A stretch of 6,644 bases of DNA from Vulcanimicrobiota bacterium (GCA_019245995.1 JAFAQW010000026.1:1-6644), one strand, 5' to 3'; shown: positions 1 through 6,505, counted from the stretch's first letter. Notes: generated from the letters alone by a model not told the origin. A program made the numbers and translations.

Positions 1-168
1 AACCTTCGTCCCCTTTGCGGCCATGCCCCCGGCGAACTTCTCGGCGCTTTCCTTGCCACGGCTATAGCCCGCCGCGACCGCCGCGCCGCTCGTCGCGAGC
101 GCCTCCGTTATCGCCGCTCCTATTCCGCGCGTCCCCCCCGTCACCAACGCTACCCGACCTTCAAACAC
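1..168 (-). CDS. Short-chain dehydrogenase/reductase, N-terminal part (PhaB/FabG type)
   Basis: This is the first 56 codons of a gene that runs off the left edge. The protein opens with a beta strand followed by the glycine-rich NAD(P)-binding motif TGGTRGIG (about residues 10-17), the TGxxxGxG signature of classical SDR enzymes. The next segment, ending in AAGYSRGKESAEKFA, resembles the second Rossmann strand of NADPH-dependent acetoacetyl-CoA reductases (PhaB) and 3-oxoacyl-ACP reductases (FabG). The start is a GTG at 168, chosen because the Rossmann strand follows at once and because AGGGAGGG (180-173) sits four bases upstream. The catalytic Ser-Tyr-Lys lies outside the window, so PhaB and FabG cannot be told apart. 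The family assignment is firm; the substrate is not known. The gene is divergent from the small gene starting at 298. Confidence 0.9.
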   Translation of the reverse strand, partial: MFEGRVALVTGGTRGIGAAITEALATSGAAVAAGYSRGKESAEKFAGGMAAKGTKV

Positions 169-274
169 GTGACCCTCCCTTGCGATGCTCGGCCGGCACC
201 GTTCCCCGCACTGCCAGGGCTTCCTCGCACGGCCGCATTCGGCGGGAAATGCTTCCTGCGCGCGGTAGGACAAC

Positions 275-292
275 GGTAAGGTAAGGTAAGGA
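275..292 (+). promoter_or_regulatory. Shine-Dalgarno site built from a GGTAA tandem repeat
   Basis: Three exact copies of GGTAA (275-289) run into GGA, so AAGG recurs every five bases. The last copy gives AAGGA at 288-292, five bases before the ATG at 298, which is good ribosome-binding spacing. It supports that start codon. The repeat itself is unusual for its surroundings and may simply be a slippage product. Confidence 0.6.
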
Positions 293-297
293 AAACA

Positions 298-678
298 ATG
301 GCGACGCTTGATCCGCCGTTCGGCGGCCTCAAAACGGGAACGCACGCGTTACAAATCGGAATGCTGGGCTGGCACGACGTCGGTTCGTGCAACATCACAC
401 GTAACGACGACTATCACTTTGCCGCCAAGGGGAGCTACGACGTCTTTGGCAAGAGCGGCACCTTTGACTTCACCATGACGCTCACCGATCAGAATCCGGC
501 CGCCACGAGCGGACCGTGCACGGTCACAAACGCCGGACAGACGCTGCAAGGCACCTACACGCGCGTCGGCTCCGCCATTACGTTCACGGACGGCCGCCAC
601 AGCATCACCGCCCTGCCCGACGCGGCAAGCGTCATCTTGGAAGTGGCGGGCTACCCGAAGGCGCGCATCGTGGCGTAA
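298..678 (+). CDS. Hypothetical protein, 126 residues, beta-rich
   Basis: I do not recognise this protein. Translation from the ATG at 298, preceded by AAGGA at a good distance, gives 126 residues without a signal peptide or membrane segment, so it is probably cytoplasmic. The composition is rich in Gly, Thr, Asp and Ala. Short alternating hydrophobic/polar stretches (for example SYDVFGKSGTFDFTMTLTD at about 46-64 and QGTYTRVGSAITFTDG at about 84-99) suggest a small beta-sheet or barrel fold. There are two cysteines, C31 and C74. Reality as a gene is supported by the ribosome-binding site, by the protein-like composition and by the fact that the opposite frame before 651 holds no better candidate. 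Its last 28 bases overlap the 3' end of the convergent PPOX gene. No function can be assigned. Confidence 0.65.
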   Translation: MATLDPPFGGLKTGTHALQIGMLGWHDVGSCNITRNDDYHFAAKGSYDVFGKSGTFDFTMTLTDQNPAATSGPCTVTNAGQTLQGTYTRVGSAITFTDGRHSITALPDAASVILEVAGYPKARIVA

Positions 679-1334
679 GCCGGCGTGGCGATGCCGGCGT
701 CGAGCGCCGGATCGGGAATCGCCTCACCACGTACGGTCGTAATCGGAATTACGCCGGCCCAGATGCCGGCGCCCATGTCGAAGTCGAAGTCCTTCGGAGG
801 CCCGCTGCGAATCTTCGCCGACGCCTCTACGATTGGAACGCGCAACACCAGCGTCGTCTTCAACTCTTGCTCCGTCGGCTTTCGCGCGTCGTTCCAACGT
901 CCCGGACAAACGTGTTCGGTCACGGCTTCGAGCGCCCGGAGCTTCTGTTCTTGGTTTTCAACGCGCACTGCTTCACCAAACATCACCACGGAGCGATAGT
1001 TCATCGAATGATTGAACGCAGAGCGCGCCAGCACGAGGCCGTCGACGATCGTTACGGTCACGCAGATGCGCGCCACCTTTGAGGCGTCATTCATCCACCG
1101 GGCGACCGCCGAACCATGCAAGAAGAGATCCCGATCGATCCGTCCGTAAATCGTCGGAATCACGACGGGCTGCCGGTCGTTACGCCGAGCCTGCTCCTGT
1201 TCGGAGGCAAGCACCCCGACGTGGCATACCAGCCCCGCGTCGAGAATCGCCGCAATGGTCTCGAAGTCATCATGCCCCCGTTCGGGATGACGCCCCAGTG
1301 CCGTCAAACCGCGCTGTCTACTACGCTCAGCCAT
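651..1334 (-). CDS. Pyridoxamine 5'-phosphate oxidase-like flavin-binding protein (Nim/Pyridox_ox_2 type)
   Basis: A 227-residue split-barrel protein expected to bind FMN (or F420/heme in some relatives) and to act as an oxidoreductase in the cytoplasm. Its family includes the NimA nitroimidazole-resistance proteins and many uncharacterised members. The family pattern runs through its length: RHPERG near residue 15, the barrel strand with VCHVGV near 36-41, FLHGSAVARWM at 71-81 (the usual HGS segment), and the very characteristic VTIVDGLVLARSAFNHSMN (about 94-112) followed by YRSVVMFG. The frame is open further upstream to 1463, but I chose the ATG at 1334 because GGAG (1342-1339) precedes it and homologues of this type begin just before the RxxRxPERG segment. 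The substrate is unknown. Its 3' end overlaps the convergent small gene by 28 bp, and it is divergent from the phosphoesterase gene. Confidence 0.9.
   Translation of the reverse strand: MAERSRQRGLTALGRHPERGHDDFETIAAILDAGLVCHVGVLASEQEQARRNDRQPVVIPTIYGRIDRDLFLHGSAVARWMNDASKVARICVTVTIVDGLVLARSAFNHSMNYRSVVMFGEAVRVENQEQKLRALEAVTEHVCPGRWNDARKPTEQELKTTLVLRVPIVEASAKIRSGPPKDFDFDMGAGIWAGVIPITTVRGEAIPDPALDAGIATPAYATMRAFG
679..698. other. GC-rich hairpin just after the stop of the 126-residue gene
   Basis: GCCGGC at 679-684 and again at 693-698 can pair (six GC pairs, eight-base loop) directly after the TAA at 676-678. No T-run follows on either strand, so it lacks the second half of an intrinsic terminator. 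It also lies inside the C-terminal coding part of the convergent PPOX gene and may just reflect codon composition. A weak terminator or RNA 3'-end stabiliser is possible. Confidence 0.25.
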
Positions 1335-1462
1335 ACTACTCCGCACAGTGAAAATTGACTTGAGTACACTTCGCTCCGCGCCTTCCATGTTTCCCGTCAG
1401 CATCGGAGGCGCACGCGCCCACGTGGCAAAACATCCTTCCCAAAACCATCGGAGGAGTCGCA
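1335..1462. promoter_or_regulatory. Divergent intergenic region with ribosome-binding sites for both neighbours
   Basis: This 128-bp gap separates the start of the PPOX-like gene (leftward) from that of the phosphoesterase lipoprotein (rightward), so it must carry both promoters or sit just downstream of them. A strong GGAGGAG (1451-1457) lies five bases before the ATG at 1463, and GGAG (1342-1339 on the minus strand) precedes the leftward ATG. CATCGGAGG occurs twice (1401-1409 and 1447-1455). The perfect palindrome CCACGTGG lies at 1419-1426 and could be an operator. TTGACT at 1355-1360 resembles a -35 box, but I see no matching -10, so no promoter is called. Confidence 0.4.
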
Positions 1463-2686
1463 ATGCAGTTACACATTCGCCACGCGTTCGGCACCGCCGT
1501 CGCCTTCGTGCTTGCCGCTTGCACGAGCCAAAGCGCGACGACGGCCGTCCCCAACGCTCCGTCCGCCCAACACGTCGCGCCGCTCACGTCCCACTCGCCC
1601 ATTCGAAACCTCATCATCGTCATCCAACGCGATCGCACCTTCGACAACATCTTCGCCGGTTATCCCGGCGCCGACGCGCCGACGAAGGGCCTCACCAGCA
1701 AAGGAACCTACGTTCCCCTCGGCGCGCAACCACTTGAGAAGCCGGCGTGCCGGTTGCGAGTGAACGAACTCGACTATTTCCAAGTCGCATGGGACAAGGG
1801 AAAGATGGATGGCTGGAACTTGCTGGACCGCCGTCGTCCGCTCTGCCCGTACGCCCGCTTGACGAACGCCGATCGCGCCGATTACTGGCAGCTGGCCAAG
1901 CAGTACGCGCTCGCCGATCATGCGTTCGCCTCGACACACTACGGGTTTTTCGTCAATATGCTCTATCTGATCGCCGGCAGTACCCAGCTCGATCCGCACA
2001 CGTACGTCGCGGGCCCGCCGAACAAGATGCCTTGGGGTTGCGACGCTCCGCCTGGGACCCGTACGACGATCTTGAAAAACGGAAAAATCGAGCTGTTTCG
2101 AGGACCGTTCCCGTGTTTTACGTTCCCAACCACGGCCCAGCAACTTGACAACGCGTCGATCAGCTGGCGGTATTACTACGATTCGAAGCAGTGGAATCCG
2201 TACGAGACGATCAAGTACGTGTTCAACGGCTCGGATTGGACGGCCGACATGAGCTCGCCGCCGACCAACATTCTGACCGACATCGCCGACGGTAACCTGT
2301 CCTCCGTTTCGTTCGTACAGTCGCCGGACGTCGATTCCGACGCGCCAGGATCCTCCGGTGGGCCGAAGTGGATCACCGCAATTGTCAACGCGCTCAAGGG
2401 CAGCCGGTATTGGCAACAGTCCGCCATCGTGGTGGTTTGGGCGGACCCGGGCGATGGCAATTTCTACGACAACGTCGCGCCGCCGCAGCTCGACCCGATG
2501 GGATTAGGCTTCCGCGTGCCGATGTTGGCCATCTCGCCGTACGCCAAACGGGGCTACGTGTCGCACACGACCTATGAGTTCGGAAGCATCCTCAAGTTCA
2601 TCGAAGAAACGTGCAAGTTGCCGTACCTGAGCCAATTCTCCACCGACAAACGCGCGAATAGCATCGCCGACATGTTCCAATTCTAG
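1463..2686 (+). CDS. PLC/AcpA-family phosphoesterase-like lipoprotein, probable pseudoenzyme
   Basis: The 407-residue protein starts with a lipoprotein signal peptide: a short charged n-region, a hydrophobic core and the lipobox LAAC with the lipidated Cys at 20, so it should be anchored to a membrane outside the cytoplasm. The rest follows the phosphoesterase family of bacterial phospholipase C and acid phosphatase AcpA. RNLIIVIQRDRTFDNIFAG at about 48-66 matches the first core strand, KMDGWN (114-119) the KMDGF segment, LYLIAG (167-172) the post-nucleophile segment, and GLGFRVPMLAISPYAKRGYVSH (347-368) the highly conserved C-terminal block, followed by YEFGSILKFIEE. The usual active-site positions are changed: the expected QENR is QRDR (R56, D57), the nucleophile region GPSxP reads GFFV, SDHxG reads SDAPG (A294), and WDD reads WAD (A327). 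Length and reading frame are intact, so this is not decay by frameshift. Hydrolytic activity is doubtful, and a binding or structural role is an inference. The TAG stop overlaps that of the convergent OsmC gene. Confidence 0.88.
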   Translation: MQLHIRHAFGTAVAFVLAACTSQSATTAVPNAPSAQHVAPLTSHSPIRNLIIVIQRDRTFDNIFAGYPGADAPTKGLTSKGTYVPLGAQPLEKPACRLRVNELDYFQVAWDKGKMDGWNLLDRRRPLCPYARLTNADRADYWQLAKQYALADHAFASTHYGFFVNMLYLIAGSTQLDPHTYVAGPPNKMPWGCDAPPGTRTTILKNGKIELFRGPFPCFTFPTTAQQLDNASISWRYYYDSKQWNPYETIKYVFNGSDWTADMSSPPTNILTDIADGNLSSVSFVQSPDVDSDAPGSSGGPKWITAIVNALKGSRYWQQSAIVVVWADPGDGNFYDNVAPPQLDPMGLGFRVPMLAISPYAKRGYVSHTTYEFGSILKFIEETCKLPYLSQFSTDKRANSIADMFQF

Positions 2687-3156
2687 ATCGCGCGCTGGGT
2701 CACGCTGGCTCGTATCTCTACCGGAAAGTTCACGGAGCGGGCGATGAAGCACATGTGATGGGCCTTTTCGTGTAGCGCGAAGGCCCGTTCGCGGCTGCTG
2801 CCGTCAGCAACCGTCACGCGCGGCCGCAGTTCTACTCGTTCGAAGTGTCCGGCCCCATCGGGGTCCGGTACCATCGTTCCGACGGCATCATCCGTATATT
2901 CCACGACCGTGACGCCGTTCGTGGCGCACAGATGCAGGTACCACAGCATGTGGCAGGAGGAAAGGCTCGCCACCAACAGCTCCTCGGGGTTGTATCGCGT
3001 CGCGTCGCCGCGAAACGAAGGGTCGCTGGACGCAAGGATGGTGCCCTTGCCTGCGACCGCAATCGTATGGTCGCGGTGGTACGCACGATAACCACTCGTC
3101 CCAGAGCCGCCCCCGGCGTTCCAATGCACCCGCGTCAAATATCTATGCTCGTCCAC
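2683..3156 (-). CDS. OsmC-family peroxiredoxin (organic hydroperoxide detoxification)
   Basis: A cytoplasmic protein of 157 residues, the usual length for single-domain OsmC/Ohr proteins, which reduce organic hydroperoxides through a reactive cysteine. The family's two conserved cysteines are present: C68 in ELLVASLSSCHMLWYLHLC (59-77) and C136 in HHMCFIARSVNFPVEI (133-148). FRGDATRYNPEELL (48-61), just before the first Cys, is the typical helix entry of this subgroup. C77 is an additional cysteine common in close relatives. The start is a GTG at 3156, with GGAG (3170-3167) ten bases upstream; the longer open frame to 3291 would run into xthA on the opposite strand and adds residues that do not belong to the family. 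It converges on the phosphoesterase gene with overlapping stops and diverges from xthA with only 43 bp between starts. The reducing partner is not visible. Confidence 0.93.
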   Translation of the reverse strand: MDEHRYLTRVHWNAGGGSGTSGYRAYHRDHTIAVAGKGTILASSDPSFRGDATRYNPEELLVASLSSCHMLWYLHLCATNGVTVVEYTDDAVGTMVPDPDGAGHFERVELRPRVTVADGSSRERAFALHEKAHHMCFIARSVNFPVEIRASVTQRAI

Positions 3157-3199
3157 GGAAGAGAGGCTCCTTTTCGTTAAGCCGAAAAGCGCCCTTCCA
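3157..3199. promoter_or_regulatory. 43-bp divergent osmC/xthA intergenic region with inverted repeat
   Basis: Between the two divergent start codons lies a dyad: CTTTTCG (3170-3176) and CGAAAAG (3183-3189), seven paired bases separated by six. Its left arm adjoins the GGAG ribosome-binding site of the osmC-type gene. A gap this short cannot hold two full non-overlapping promoters, so the promoters overlap or lie within the coding sequences. The dyad could be an operator for co-regulation or an RNA hairpin affecting translation. Function is inferred only. Confidence 0.35.
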
Positions 3200-3967
3200 A
3201 TGCGGGTTATCACGCTCAACGTCAACGGCATCCGCTCCGCGGTTCGAAGAGGCTTCTTCCACTGGGCAGCAGTGCAAAACGCCGACGTCATTTGCCTGCA
3301 GGAAACCCGCGCGCAAGAACATCAGCTCCCGCCCGAGGCGTTCGCGTTGGAGGGTTTCACGAGTTACTTCGCCGATGCGGCGCGCCGCGGTTACAGCGGC
3401 GTGGCAATTTTCGCGCGTCGAAAACCGCTCGCCGTGTGCCGCACACTTGGGTGGAGCGACATGGACGCGGAAGGCCGCTTTATCCAAGCATCATTCCCGA
3501 ACGTCACGATCTCCTCACTCTACGTTCCGTCGGGCATCACGGGTCCGCCGCGGCAGGCCTTCAAGATGAACTTCCTGGAGCGCCTCCTGACCGTGCTCGC
3601 CCGGATGCGCCACTCCGGAACGCCGCACATTCTGTGCGGCGACTTCAACATCGCCCACAAAATCATCGACACCTACAACCCTTCGCGCAACTCAACCGTC
3701 AGCGGCTTTCTCCCTGACGAACGCGCCTGGATGGACGCGCTTGTCGAGCAGCTAGGCTGGGTCGATTCCTTCCGCGTCGTCAATAAGAACCCGAAGCAGT
3801 ACACTTGGTGGTCGAACTGGCCGACCGCCTTCGAACGGAATCTCGGCTGGCGGCTGGACTATCAGCTGGTCACTCCGGACCTTGCCTCGCACGTGCGAGC
3901 GGCCAGCGTCTATAAGGAAGACCGCTTCAGCGATCACGCGCCGCTCACGGTGGACTACGATGCGTGA
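3200..3967 (+). CDS. xthA: Exodeoxyribonuclease III (AP endonuclease, XthA family)
   Basis: A 255-residue enzyme of the exonuclease III/APE1 family, which cuts DNA 5' of abasic sites and removes 3' blocking groups in base excision repair in the cytoplasm. All hallmark residues are present: NVNGIR (7-12), the metal-binding Glu in LQET (E35), LYVPSG (107-112) with the conserved Tyr, GDFN (147-150) with Asp and Asn of the catalytic site, the loop GFLPDERAWMD (169-179), NLGWRLDYQLV (214-224), and the C-terminal SDHAP (244-248) with the catalytic Asp-His. Length matches the family. The ATG at 3200 is the only reasonable start in frame, yet no Shine-Dalgarno sequence precedes it. It heads a rightward cluster with the serine hydrolase 41 bp downstream and is divergent from the OsmC gene. 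Confidence 0.96.
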   Translation: MRVITLNVNGIRSAVRRGFFHWAAVQNADVICLQETRAQEHQLPPEAFALEGFTSYFADAARRGYSGVAIFARRKPLAVCRTLGWSDMDAEGRFIQASFPNVTISSLYVPSGITGPPRQAFKMNFLERLLTVLARMRHSGTPHILCGDFNIAHKIIDTYNPSRNSTVSGFLPDERAWMDALVEQLGWVDSFRVVNKNPKQYTWWSNWPTAFERNLGWRLDYQLVTPDLASHVRAASVYKEDRFSDHAPLTVDYDA

Positions 3968-4008
3968 ACTCGCGCAGGGCACGTGACGCGCAAAACGAAC
4001 GACGCACC

Positions 4009-5172
4009 ATGCGTAAATCGGTCGGTATTATCGGCGTTTTACTTTTTGCGACGTTCGTTGCGGCCAAAGCGGGTTCGGCGCCCCGGTGGCCCTCTGCCGG
4101 CGATCCTGCAGTGCGTCGCGCAATCGTCGCGGCAATCGAAAAGGATCGTACCGTGTACGGCGGACGGACGCCCGTGCCCGGCGTGGTGCTCGGCGTCTGG
4201 GACGGGCGCGGCGGAAGCTTCGTCCGCACCTTCGGCTTCGCCGACCTTACCACGCGCAGGCCCCTCTCCACCGCCGATCATTTCCGCATCGGCAGCAACA
4301 CGAAGACCTTCGTCGTTGCGACGATCCTGCAACTGGCCGACGAGCATAGGTTGAGCCTCGACGACCCGATCAGCCGCTTCAATCTGGGCGTCGCCGTACC
4401 CAACGCTGCGAACATCACGGTCCGGCTCCTCTGCAACATGCGCAGCGGCCTCTTCGAAGCGTACGACTCGCCGCAAATCGAGAAGGTGAACTTTACCGGC
4501 TCGATGACGTTCGATCCGCGCACCATGATCAAATGGGCCGTGCGGCAGAAGCCGTATTTCGCACCGGGCAAGGGCTACCATTACAGCAATACCAACTACC
4601 TCATTCTCGGCCTTATCATCGAGGAGCTCACGCACGACACGGTGGGCAACGAGATCACGAAACGCTTTCTCAAACCGTACAATCTGGCGCACACTTCGTA
4701 TGCGTACACGATGGCCATGCCGGCTCCGTGGGCCCACGGCTACGGTCTCGACCGCCGGCGCAACTGGCAAGACGTCAGCAACACGATCCCCGTATCACTG
4801 ATGGGCGCCGCAGGCGCGATGATCTCCGACATGGCCGACATGAAGAAATGGATCAGACTGTACGTGACGGGCAAAACGACTTCTGCAGCGATGCATCGCG
4901 CGCTCATGGACTGCGTCTTCACGGGATCCCCCGGTCAAGGCTTCGGACTCGCCCTCGGCTGTAGTTCCGGCTGGTACGGATATACGGGCGGTCTGCCGGG
5001 CTACAACACGGCGAACTTTTACTTCCCCGAAACCGGCGCGACGATTGTCGCGTGGGTCGACGTTCAGCAGAACAAACCGGTACCCGGCGTAGCCAACGCG
5101 ATGTTCCGCGACGTCGCGCGCGTCCTCACGCCGAACAACATTCCCTTCCCCGAAGGCGTCAAGGGCCTCTAA
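4009..5172 (+). CDS. Secreted serine hydrolase, beta-lactamase class C / DD-peptidase fold
   Basis: A 387-residue protein of the beta-lactamase family (class C, PBP4*, R61 D-Ala-D-Ala carboxypeptidase, EstB-type esterases). An N-terminal signal peptide (MRK, hydrophobic core to about residue 19, likely cleavage after AKA at 19-21) points to export. The acylation motif SxxK is SNTK (S96-K99) inside HFRIGSNTKTFV, and the second motif YxN is YSN (192-194) in GYHYSNTNYLILG. The third motif, usually HTG, KTG or HGG, reads YTG (Y325-G327) in YGYTGGLPGYN. The catalytic Ser, Lys and Tyr are thus intact. A longer start at GTG 3964 would overlap the xthA stop by four bases, but the ATG at 4009 places the signal peptide at the terminus and is preferred; neither has a clear ribosome-binding site. 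The substrate (peptidoglycan peptide, ester or beta-lactam) cannot be settled from sequence. Confidence 0.9.
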   Translation: MRKSVGIIGVLLFATFVAAKAGSAPRWPSAGDPAVRRAIVAAIEKDRTVYGGRTPVPGVVLGVWDGRGGSFVRTFGFADLTTRRPLSTADHFRIGSNTKTFVVATILQLADEHRLSLDDPISRFNLGVAVPNAANITVRLLCNMRSGLFEAYDSPQIEKVNFTGSMTFDPRTMIKWAVRQKPYFAPGKGYHYSNTNYLILGLIIEELTHDTVGNEITKRFLKPYNLAHTSYAYTMAMPAPWAHGYGLDRRRNWQDVSNTIPVSLMGAAGAMISDMADMKKWIRLYVTGKTTSAAMHRALMDCVFTGSPGQGFGLALGCSSGWYGYTGGLPGYNTANFYFPETGATIVAWVDVQQNKPVPGVANAMFRDVARVLTPNNIPFPEGVKGL

Positions 5173-5194
5173 CGCTCGATGCCGTCCTGAGCCG

Positions 5195-6505
5195 TTGGAC
5201 GCCGACGTCATCGTAATCGGCGCCGGCGTCGCGGGCCTCGCCGCGGCCCGCGAGCTCGCGCAGAAATCGCTCGACGTCATCGTGCTCGAAGCGCGCGAAC
5301 GGGTTGGAGGCCGCGTCTGGGCGCGGTCGCCTGATCCGAATCTCCCACCGGCGGAACTGGGTGCAGAGTTCCTTCACGGCCGCGCGCCACAGACGCTGGC
5401 GTTGCTGCGTGCCGCCAATCAAACGACGATCCCGCTGACGGGGAAGCTCTTCGCGTTCGACGAGGGAGCGCTGCACGACGACGAAAGCCGCTTCACCGAC
5501 GCACTCAAAATCTTCGATGCGGTTTCAACGCTTGAGAACGATACGACTGTGGACGACTATCTTCGCCGCTTCGACGTAGATCCAAAACGGCGCGCGACGG
5601 CTGCTATGGCGCGCGCGTTCGTTGAAGGCTTCGACGCCGCCGATCCCCGTATTGCCAGCGTCCGCGCCATTGCGGCGGAGTGGCGTTCGGGCGAGCAAGT
5701 CACGAGCGCGCGCCCGCGCGCGGGCTACGCTACGATGGTGGAGCGGCTCGCCGGCGACTGCACCGCCGCCGGCGCCCAGATTCGTACTTCGACGATCCTC
5801 CGGCGGATCGAATACCGGCTCCGGCACGCCGCCGTGACGGCGACGACCGGAGAGCACGTCGAATCGTTGGAAGCGCGCGCCGCCGTGATCGCGCTGCCCG
5901 TCGGCGTCCTGCGGCATGCGAGTCCGGAAAGCGGCGTCACGCTCGAGCCGCCGCTTCCACCGAACAAGCAACGGGCGCTGGGCGGCATCGAGATGGGAGA
6001 AGTAATGAAGGTCGCCTTATGGTTTCGCACGCCGTTTTGGGAGCGCGTGGCGGAGGGCCGTTACCGCGATGGCGGTTTCTTTCAGGCGCAGACACACGCG
6101 TTTCCGACCTACTGGACGCAATATCCGCAGCGCAGGTCGCTCGTCGTTGCGTGGGCCGGGGGCCCGCGGGCCATAGCACTGCGCGATCGTCCGTACCAAG
6201 AACTCCTGTCGACCGCATGCGAGGGGTTCGGTGCGCTGTTCGGTGAAGCGGATCTTGCCCGCAGCGAGTTTCAATTCGGTATCATGCACGATTGGACTCG
6301 AGACCCGTTCGCGCGAGGCGCCTATAGTTACGTCCGCGTCGGCGCGCTGACGGCGCGGCGCGAGCTGGCGCAACCGATCGACGGGACCCTGTTCTTCGCG
6401 GGGGAAGCGACGTCGCTCGACGATCAGGGCGGCACGGTCAACGGCGCCCTCGAAAGCGGCCTGCGCGCAGCTCGCGAAGCCGCCGCCGCATTGCGGACCG
6501 CATGA
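5195..6505 (+). CDS. FAD-dependent amine oxidase (flavin monoamine oxidase family)
   Basis: A 436-residue flavoprotein that should oxidise a primary or secondary amine (monoamine, polyamine or amino acid) to the imine, releasing hydrogen peroxide. The N-terminus has the dinucleotide motif GAGVAG (9-14), the ribose-binding Glu in VIVLEARERVGGRVWA (28-43) and the GG motif, followed by ELGAEFLHG (54-62), equivalent to the family's LGAxWxHG. PRAGYATMVERLA matches the usual G-x-x-x-L region. The C-terminal FAD block is GTLFFAGEATS (397-407) with DDQGGTVNGALESGLRAA after it. There is no signal peptide, so it is cytoplasmic. The start is a TTG at 5195, 22 bp after the hydrolase stop; it places the flavin motif at the normal distance but has no visible Shine-Dalgarno. 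The stop overlaps the next ATG as ATGA, indicating translational coupling. The substrate is unknown. Confidence 0.92.
   Translation: MDADVIVIGAGVAGLAAARELAQKSLDVIVLEARERVGGRVWARSPDPNLPPAELGAEFLHGRAPQTLALLRAANQTTIPLTGKLFAFDEGALHDDESRFTDALKIFDAVSTLENDTTVDDYLRRFDVDPKRRATAAMARAFVEGFDAADPRIASVRAIAAEWRSGEQVTSARPRAGYATMVERLAGDCTAAGAQIRTSTILRRIEYRLRHAAVTATTGEHVESLEARAAVIALPVGVLRHASPESGVTLEPPLPPNKQRALGGIEMGEVMKVALWFRTPFWERVAEGRYRDGGFFQAQTHAFPTYWTQYPQRRSLVVAWAGGPRAIALRDRPYQELLSTACEGFGALFGEADLARSEFQFGIMHDWTRDPFARGAYSYVRVGALTARRELAQPIDGTLFFAGEATSLDDQGGTVNGALESGLRAAREAAAALRTA

Noticed and set aside
15..284. Plus-strand open frame of 89 codons over the SDR start
   Set aside because: Pro/Arg/Ser-rich shadow of the leftward SDR gene, with no ribosome-binding site.
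1355..1383. TTGACT as the -35 box of a sigma-70 promoter for the phosphoesterase gene
   Set aside because: At 16-18 bp downstream the sequence is GC-only (GCGCCT region), with no acceptable -10 hexamer.
1335..1463. Longer N-terminus for the PPOX-like protein, starting at 1463
   Set aside because: The added 43 residues do not resemble the family, would cover the divergent promoter region, and the ATG at 1334 has its own GGAG.
1469..2416. Long minus-strand open frame of 315 codons opposite the phosphoesterase gene
   Set aside because: Its translation is Arg/Val/Gly-rich with no family motif, and the plus strand holds a clear lipoprotein with conserved blocks. It is a high-GC antisense shadow.
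3964..4008. GTG at 3964 as the start of the serine hydrolase, overlapping the xthA stop
   Set aside because: It would bury the signal peptide behind 15 charged residues; the ATG at 4009 gives a normal exported N-terminus.
4039..4770. Minus-strand open frame of 243 codons opposite the serine hydrolase gene
   Set aside because: No motif or ribosome-binding site, and low-complexity composition. The opposite strand has intact SNTK and YSN motifs.
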